Assembly: GCA_042408355.1 (NCBI GenBank)
Contig: JBHORD010000094.1
Location: 1-64,000, forward strand
DNA length: 64,000 nt
Direction: 5' to 3'
From: Fen-1038 sp042408355
GTDB lineage: Bacteria; Chloroflexota; Anaerolineae; Anaerolineales; Villigracilaceae
In this document: positions 60,901 through 64,000 of the stretch, piece by piece
Numbering within the stretch: the stretch's first letter is position 1
Layout of the letters: each line of letters opens with the position of its first letter
Position numbers and translations under genes: made by a program
Notes under the pieces: generated by a model
Told to the model about the DNA's origin: nothing
Databases searched by the model: none
The model's input: only the letters and a program-made list of their open reading frames with translations

Positions 60901-61511
60901 ATCAATCCAATCCAGGCCATAAGATGCCTGCCGTGTTCAACGACAACGCGGCAAACCTCCTTGAAAAGAGAATCCTTATCCGAGGCGCGCACGATGGCCT
61001 GATTAATCTGGCTGAGAGTGATGTAGAGATAATTCAGCCGTCGAGCTTTGTCCTCCGCCTGTTTTTGATCGGTAACGTCAAGCAGGGCACCGGCCAAACC
61101 GATGACCTTGCCGCTTTTATTCCTTACGGGGTCCACCGTCAAATCATAGACGCGAATCCGGTCCGCGGCGTGGACTTGAACCTCCCGGCGGGCCGGAATA
61201 CCCGTTTCCAAAACGCCGCGTTTGATTTCCGTGATAATGGCGCCGTCCCCCGGCGGCAGAAGTTGTTCATCCGTGAATCCAATGATTTCCTCGACGGAGT
61301 ATCCCCATTGCGGCTGGGATACCCACGTATATCGCAAGTCTTTATCCATGCGGAAGACTGCGACGTTCACTCCGCGTAAGACGGCATCCAGAAGCCCGCT
61401 GTTTTCGTTTTGTGTTCCGGCCGCGCGCTTTGCCGCGCCGCGCCGGTATGCTCTCTTTTTATCCGTGGGTGGTTTTGATTCGGCCGGCTTCTTTCTGGAT
61501 TGTGCCGTCAT
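57921..61511 (-). CDS. Multidomain PAS/GAF sensor with HD-GYP phosphodiesterase
   Basis: Likely degrades cyclic di-GMP in response to several signals. Order, with rough limits: PAS (40-155), GAF (170-335), PAS (345-465), PAS (470-595), PAS (600-720), PAS (725-845), GAF (860-1010), HD-GYP (1015-1185). The HD-GYP site is complete: HTQRVAEM, LLHDIGKIGIPDEIL, HHEKWDGTGYPRGL and VVDVWDALTSDRPYR. There is no membrane segment, so it is a cytoplasmic sensor; the first 35 residues are Lys/Arg-rich. At 1196 residues it is among the larger HD-GYP proteins. It opposes the PAS-GGDEF cyclase at 6.1 kb. Confidence 0.93.
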   Translation of the reverse strand: MTAQSRKKPAESKPPTDKKRAYRRGAAKRAAGTQNENSGLLDAVLRGVNVAVFRMDKDLRYTWVSQPQWGYSVEEIIGFTDEQLLPPGDGAIITEIKRGVLETGIPARREVQVHAADRIRVYDLTVDPVRNKSGKVIGLAGALLDVTDQKQAEDKARRLNYLYITLSQINQAIVRASDKDSLFKEVCRVVVEHGRHLMAWIGLIEESSGLVIPAFIAGEHKGYLDHVSINYLDESLGRGPTGTAIREGRCVICQDIATDPRMKPWREQALSRGYRSSAAVPIRQNGRVIGALTVYAAAEHSFAAEDEHLLDEIGADISFALDTLQVRMERERAEEAYRTLIEHSIQGFMIMQEGRFVFSNPAASSILGYSADELRALSPQQVIEMIFAEDREEALERMRRRLAGQEARPQYEYRVIRKDGKVRWLYQTAVRIEYQGKPAIQLTALDVTERKHAEEALIAAEARYRTLVEQIPLVVYIAGADHKTLYVSPQIEAFTGYSPDEWMANKNLWVDRLHPEDKLRVLGENARALSGPGKYLAEYRLIAKDGTVRWIHDEGRVLQASPDSPAVFRGIWQDITESKHAEELLRHNEEKYRQLFVNAPVGILLVNLRGEILDVNPEAIKILGSPSAEATKAINILTFPLLIEAGISADFQKAVNTAQPVFVERPYTTKWGKSIDMFMRFTPLFGVNGQIELIQIIIEDITVRKNAEEALRRSNEEYRYLTGAALDGFWRAALDGRLLDVNEAYCQISGYSRDELLDLRVTDLEVDESEEETLRHLSSLKEIGHERFETRHRRKDGRIIDVEVNSLYVPLSNQIMSFLRDITSRKQTEERIRRQLERLTALKNIDQIITSSFDLKASLEMLLNQAVNQLNVDAADILIFNPILNTLEFRAGRGFHTQGLEKVNLRLGVEFAGRAALERRPIHVDNLKIGTGHTSFDRFAALENFVSYYCIPLIAKGRVKGVLETFNRSALHPDREWLDFLETLAQQAAIAVDSIELFENLQRSNHELTLAYDATIEGWSHAMDLRGKEPEGHTQRVAEMSVELARKLGVTDENLVYIRWGALLHDIGKIGIPDEILQKPSGLTEAEWQIVKQHPSLAYEMLSPIRYLRASVDIPYCHHEKWDGTGYPRGLSGEQIPLAARIFSVVDVWDALTSDRPYRKAWPKERARQYILEGAGTLFDPIVVKAFLESDLTERY

Positions 61512-61740
61512 TCAATAATCAACTCCATCTCGCCGGCTTGCGGGTTATCGCCTTCAGCCGTGCTTAGATCAGTGTACATGATTTTGTTTTTTTTGCAACC
61601 GTGAACGAGCGGCAAATGCAGATTGCCGGGTTCTTTATGATTATTCTAGGTCGTTCCCGCCCGGCGGATGTCTCATTTGCATATCAAGTTCGCGCTTGAA
61701 GGTTGCGTTTTGTCTCTTCATAGGCGCGCCATTTTCTTCC

Positions 61741-61769
61741 TTGACATTCGTTCTAACTCACAAGATAAT
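61741..61769 (+). promoter_or_regulatory. Promoter of the SAM hydroxide adenosyltransferase gene
   Basis: TTGACA (61741-61746), 17-bp spacer, GATAAT (61764-61769), then AGGAGAATCGC before the ATG at 61788. Part of the ribosome site would sit at the very start of the mRNA. Confidence 0.75.
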
Positions 61770-61787
61770 ATCCCCCAGGAGAATCGC

Positions 61788-62588
61788 ATGGCAGTCATCA
61801 CCCTCATGACCGATTTTGGAATCAAAGATGGCAATGTGGGCGTGATGAAAGGCGTCATCTGGGGAATCTGCCCATCTGCTCAAATCACCGATCTCAGTCA
61901 CATGGTGGGTCCGCAAAACATTCGCGAGGCGGGGTTGATTCTGCTTCGCTCCGCTCTCTATTTTCCGAAAGGAACCGTGCATGTTGTCGTTGTGGATCCG
62001 GGCGTCGGCACGCGGCGCAGACCGATGGCGGCGCGCATCGGCGATTGGTTTTACGTGGGGCCGGATAATGGGACAATCACACTTTTACTTGAGCGGGCAG
62101 AACAGGACGGCTGGCCCGTCCAATTTGTCCAGCTTGATCGGATGAAATACTGGCTTCCACAGGTGAGTTTTGTTTTTCACGGACGCGATATTTTCGCGCC
62201 GGTCGCCGCGCATCTTGCCAACGGCGTTCCTCTTTTGGACCTCGGGACGCCTTTCTCCGATCCGGAGCGGCTCGAACTCCCGAAGCCGGTCCAAACAAAA
62301 GACGGCTGGCGCGGCGAAATCATCTACATTGACCATTTTGGGAATGTCGCTTCAAACATCCGCGTGGAGAATCTTGGCGAGGCCATCAAGCGCAAGGAAC
62401 AAATCGTTGTTCGTTTGAACGGCGTGGAAATCAGGGGCATGGTCAACACATTTGGCGAGCGGCCTGTTGGGGATTTGGTTGCCCTGCTGGGAAGCACCGG
62501 CAATCTGATTATTTCGGTTGTAAACGGCAACGCGGCCAGCCAGTTGGGTGTTAAAGTTGGCGACGTGATTGAAGCAATTATTTCGTAA
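61788..62588 (+). CDS. SAM hydroxide adenosyltransferase (DUF62 family)
   Basis: Splits S-adenosylmethionine with water into adenosine and methionine; the family is related to fluorinases. It has the start MAVITLMTDFGIKDGNVGVM, VVDPGVGT (68-75 region), GPDNGT and the C-terminal IDHFGNVASNI, with the residues that bind adenosine. 266 residues. The ATG at 61788 has AGGAGAATCGC upstream; a longer open frame to 61668 covers the promoter. It is followed after 51 bp by an ECF transporter ATPase gene, an association seen in other genomes, which hints at nucleoside or methionine-related uptake or salvage. Confidence 0.9.
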   Translation: MAVITLMTDFGIKDGNVGVMKGVIWGICPSAQITDLSHMVGPQNIREAGLILLRSALYFPKGTVHVVVVDPGVGTRRRPMAARIGDWFYVGPDNGTITLLLERAEQDGWPVQFVQLDRMKYWLPQVSFVFHGRDIFAPVAAHLANGVPLLDLGTPFSDPERLELPKPVQTKDGWRGEIIYIDHFGNVASNIRVENLGEAIKRKEQIVVRLNGVEIRGMVNTFGERPVGDLVALLGSTGNLIISVVNGNAASQLGVKVGDVIEAIIS

Positions 62589-62596
62589 TTAAACAG

Positions 62597-62622
62597 CCTA
62601 AAGGCGTTGTTAAACCTTTAGG
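62597..62622 (+). other. Hairpin between the DUF62 and ECF genes
   Basis: Eight-bp arms CCTAAAGG / CCTTTAGG with a 10-nt loop and no T-tract. Possibly a weak regulatory or processing element. Confidence 0.45.
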
Positions 62623-62639
62623 GTGAGAAAAGAAAATTC

Positions 62640-64000
62640 ATGACTGAAGCGCCTCTCATCGTAGAAAAACTTTCCTTTCGTTATCGCGATCGTCAGAATC
62701 TGGCGATTGACCATGTTTCGTTCGCGGCGAACGCCGGTGAAATCCTGTTAATTGCCGGCGCCAGCGGCTGCGGCAAGACCACGCTCATCCGATGCATTAA
62801 CGGCTTGATTCCGCGTTCGTATAAAGGCGAGCTTTCGGGCCGCGTGCTGGTTTTCGGCGAAGATACATCGAATTGGAAACTTTCCCAAATCTCTCAAAAG
62901 ATTGGGACGGTTCTGCAGGACCCGGAGCGTCAGATTTTGGGGACCAAGGTCTTGAATGAAGTTGCGTTCGGACTTGAAAACCTGGGCATGCGGCGCGAAG
63001 AGATCTATCAGCGCGTGGAGGAAACTTTATCTTATTTAGGGATTTCCCATTTGCGCGAGCGGGAGACGTTCAATCTTTCCGGCGGCGAAAAGCAGATGGT
63101 CGCGTTGGCGGGCGTGCTTGCCATGCGTCCAAACATTTTATTGTTGGATGAGCCGCTGGCGAGTCTCGATCCGGCCAGCGCGCGGGATACGCTGGATATT
63201 GTGCGCGTGCTGGCAGACCAGGGTATGACCGTGTTGTTGATCGAGCATCGCGTCGAAGATGTCCTACGCATCAGGCCCGAGCGCGTCATGTTTATGACGG
63301 ACGGCGCGATTCGTTACCTCGGAAATCTGACGGGGTTATCAAAAGCAGTGAATTATCGCGAGGTCAAACTGCCTGCGGAAGACATCGTCGAACGCGCCAA
63401 AGCGGATCCGCCTCCAGCCGAGATAAAGATCCTTCCGGGCGCGGCCGGCGCGAAGTCTGGAAATGAAGCGTCTGCGCCGGGCGAAGCCGAGGCGCTGGTC
63501 AGGTTTGAAAACGTCGCCTTCGGTTACGAACCGGAAAGCGAGATCCTGCACGGCATCAATCTCGAAATCAAACGCGGCGATGTGATCGCGGTGCTGGGTC
63601 CGAACGGCGCAGGCAAGACCACGTTCGTCAAACATGCGATTGGTTTGCTCAAGCCCAAATCAGGGCGCGTGCTGGTGAATGGCGTGGATACGAAAGAAGC
63701 CAGCGTTGCGCAAATTGCAAGTACGCTTGGCTATGTGTTTCAAAGCCCAAGCCACATGTTGTTTGCGCCGACGGTGCGCGAGGAACTCGCCTTTGGCCCG
63801 TCGAATTTGAAGCATCCGAAAAATCAAATCGAACAGGAGGTGAAAGAGGCGCTTACGATTGTGAATCTTTCCGACAAGGAGAAAGACCCGCCGCTGGCCT
63901 TGTCGTTCGGCCAGCAGAAGCGCGTCAGCATTGCGGCTGTGCTTGCCATGCGTTCGCGCATCCTTGTCATGGACGAGCCGACCGCCGGGCAGGATTATCA
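62640..64000 (+). CDS. ECF transporter double ATPase (YkoD-like), partial at window end
   Basis: Energy-coupling-factor ATPase with two ABC domains in one chain. Domain 1: Walker A GASGCGKT (about 39-46), signature LSGGEKQM, Walker B ILLLDEP. Domain 2 begins near residue 285: Walker A GPNGAGKT, signature LSFGQQKR, Walker B ILVMDEP. A hydrophilic linker of about 40 residues joins them. The frame is open to the last base, with the D-loop of domain 2 just reached, so roughly the final 60-100 residues are missing. The S and T components are expected beyond the window; the substrate (in YkoD systems a thiamine precursor) is unknown. Confidence 0.9.
   Translation, partial: MTEAPLIVEKLSFRYRDRQNLAIDHVSFAANAGEILLIAGASGCGKTTLIRCINGLIPRSYKGELSGRVLVFGEDTSNWKLSQISQKIGTVLQDPERQILGTKVLNEVAFGLENLGMRREEIYQRVEETLSYLGISHLRERETFNLSGGEKQMVALAGVLAMRPNILLLDEPLASLDPASARDTLDIVRVLADQGMTVLLIEHRVEDVLRIRPERVMFMTDGAIRYLGNLTGLSKAVNYREVKLPAEDIVERAKADPPPAEIKILPGAAGAKSGNEASAPGEAEALVRFENVAFGYEPESEILHGINLEIKRGDVIAVLGPNGAGKTTFVKHAIGLLKPKSGRVLVNGVDTKEASVAQIASTLGYVFQSPSHMLFAPTVREELAFGPSNLKHPKNQIEQEVKEALTIVNLSDKEKDPPLALSFGQQKRVSIAAVLAMRSRILVMDEPTAGQDY

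Noticed and set aside
59751..61379. Long plus-strand open frame (542 codons) opposite the HD-GYP gene
   Set aside because: It is the antisense shadow of an unmistakable multidomain gene; the translation is rich in Arg/His/Phe, has no family pattern and no ribosome site.

Overview
The window looks like a chromosomal segment of a Chloroflexota bacterium, most likely class Anaerolineae. The pointers are Thr/Pro-rich linkers behind lipoboxes, a fused NuoC-NuoD, a LexA gene with a GAACnnnnGTTC-type operator, near-consensus promoters (TTGAC[T/A], 17 bp, TAnAAT) and the style of the RpoB, NusG and ribosomal proteins. This placement is inference from protein character; there is no rRNA gene in the window.

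Layout. 1-12.3 kb: iron-handling ferritin-VIT1 fusion, a sugar-type ABC ATPase, a broken and an intact GH13 amylase-family gene, a sirtuin with a lipoprotein, a PAS-GGDEF cyclase, rpsO-pnp, an MFS transporter and DegV. 12.3-25 kb (mostly minus strand): Mrp/ApbC, a reduced complex I block (iscX-nuoB-nuoCD-nuoI), an aldehyde dehydrogenase divergent from a SufR-like regulator across a shared palindrome, a KAS III-like enzyme, a TadG-like pilin-associated protein, and glmS. 24.8-28.1 kb: a small cytochrome-b5-like protein, a repeat cluster, a YHS protein, fdhD and a LysM-M23 lipoprotein.

28.1-40.6 kb is the transcription/translation core in an unusual order: rpoB, then rpsL-rpsG-fusA-tuf-rpmG-tRNA(Trp)-secE-nusG-rplK-rplA-rplJ-rplL. 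rpoC does not follow rpoB and rpoB does not follow rplL. Promoters, a leader hairpin before rpsL and an attenuator before rplJ are visible. 40.6-47.3 kb: lexA with its SOS box, tRNA(Pro), a structured promoter-to-terminator RNA candidate, and a two-gene unit encoding a PLP aminotransferase and a 949-residue fusion of a glutamate-cysteine-ligase-like domain with an M20 metallopeptidase. That unit is the strongest candidate for an undescribed pathway.

47.2-64 kb: a histidine phosphatase, rarA, a STAS protein with a decayed neighbour copy, a cluster with two CoA-transferase subunits separated by an alpha/beta hydrolase, a P5C dehydrogenase with a histone-H1-like tail, a 1196-residue PAS/GAF/HD-GYP protein, and a SAM hydroxide adenosyltransferase followed by a double-ATPase ECF transporter gene that runs off the end.

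Three families of short dispersed repeats occupy the intergenic spaces. Several genes have a -10 box exactly 6 nt before the ATG, which suggests leaderless mRNAs.
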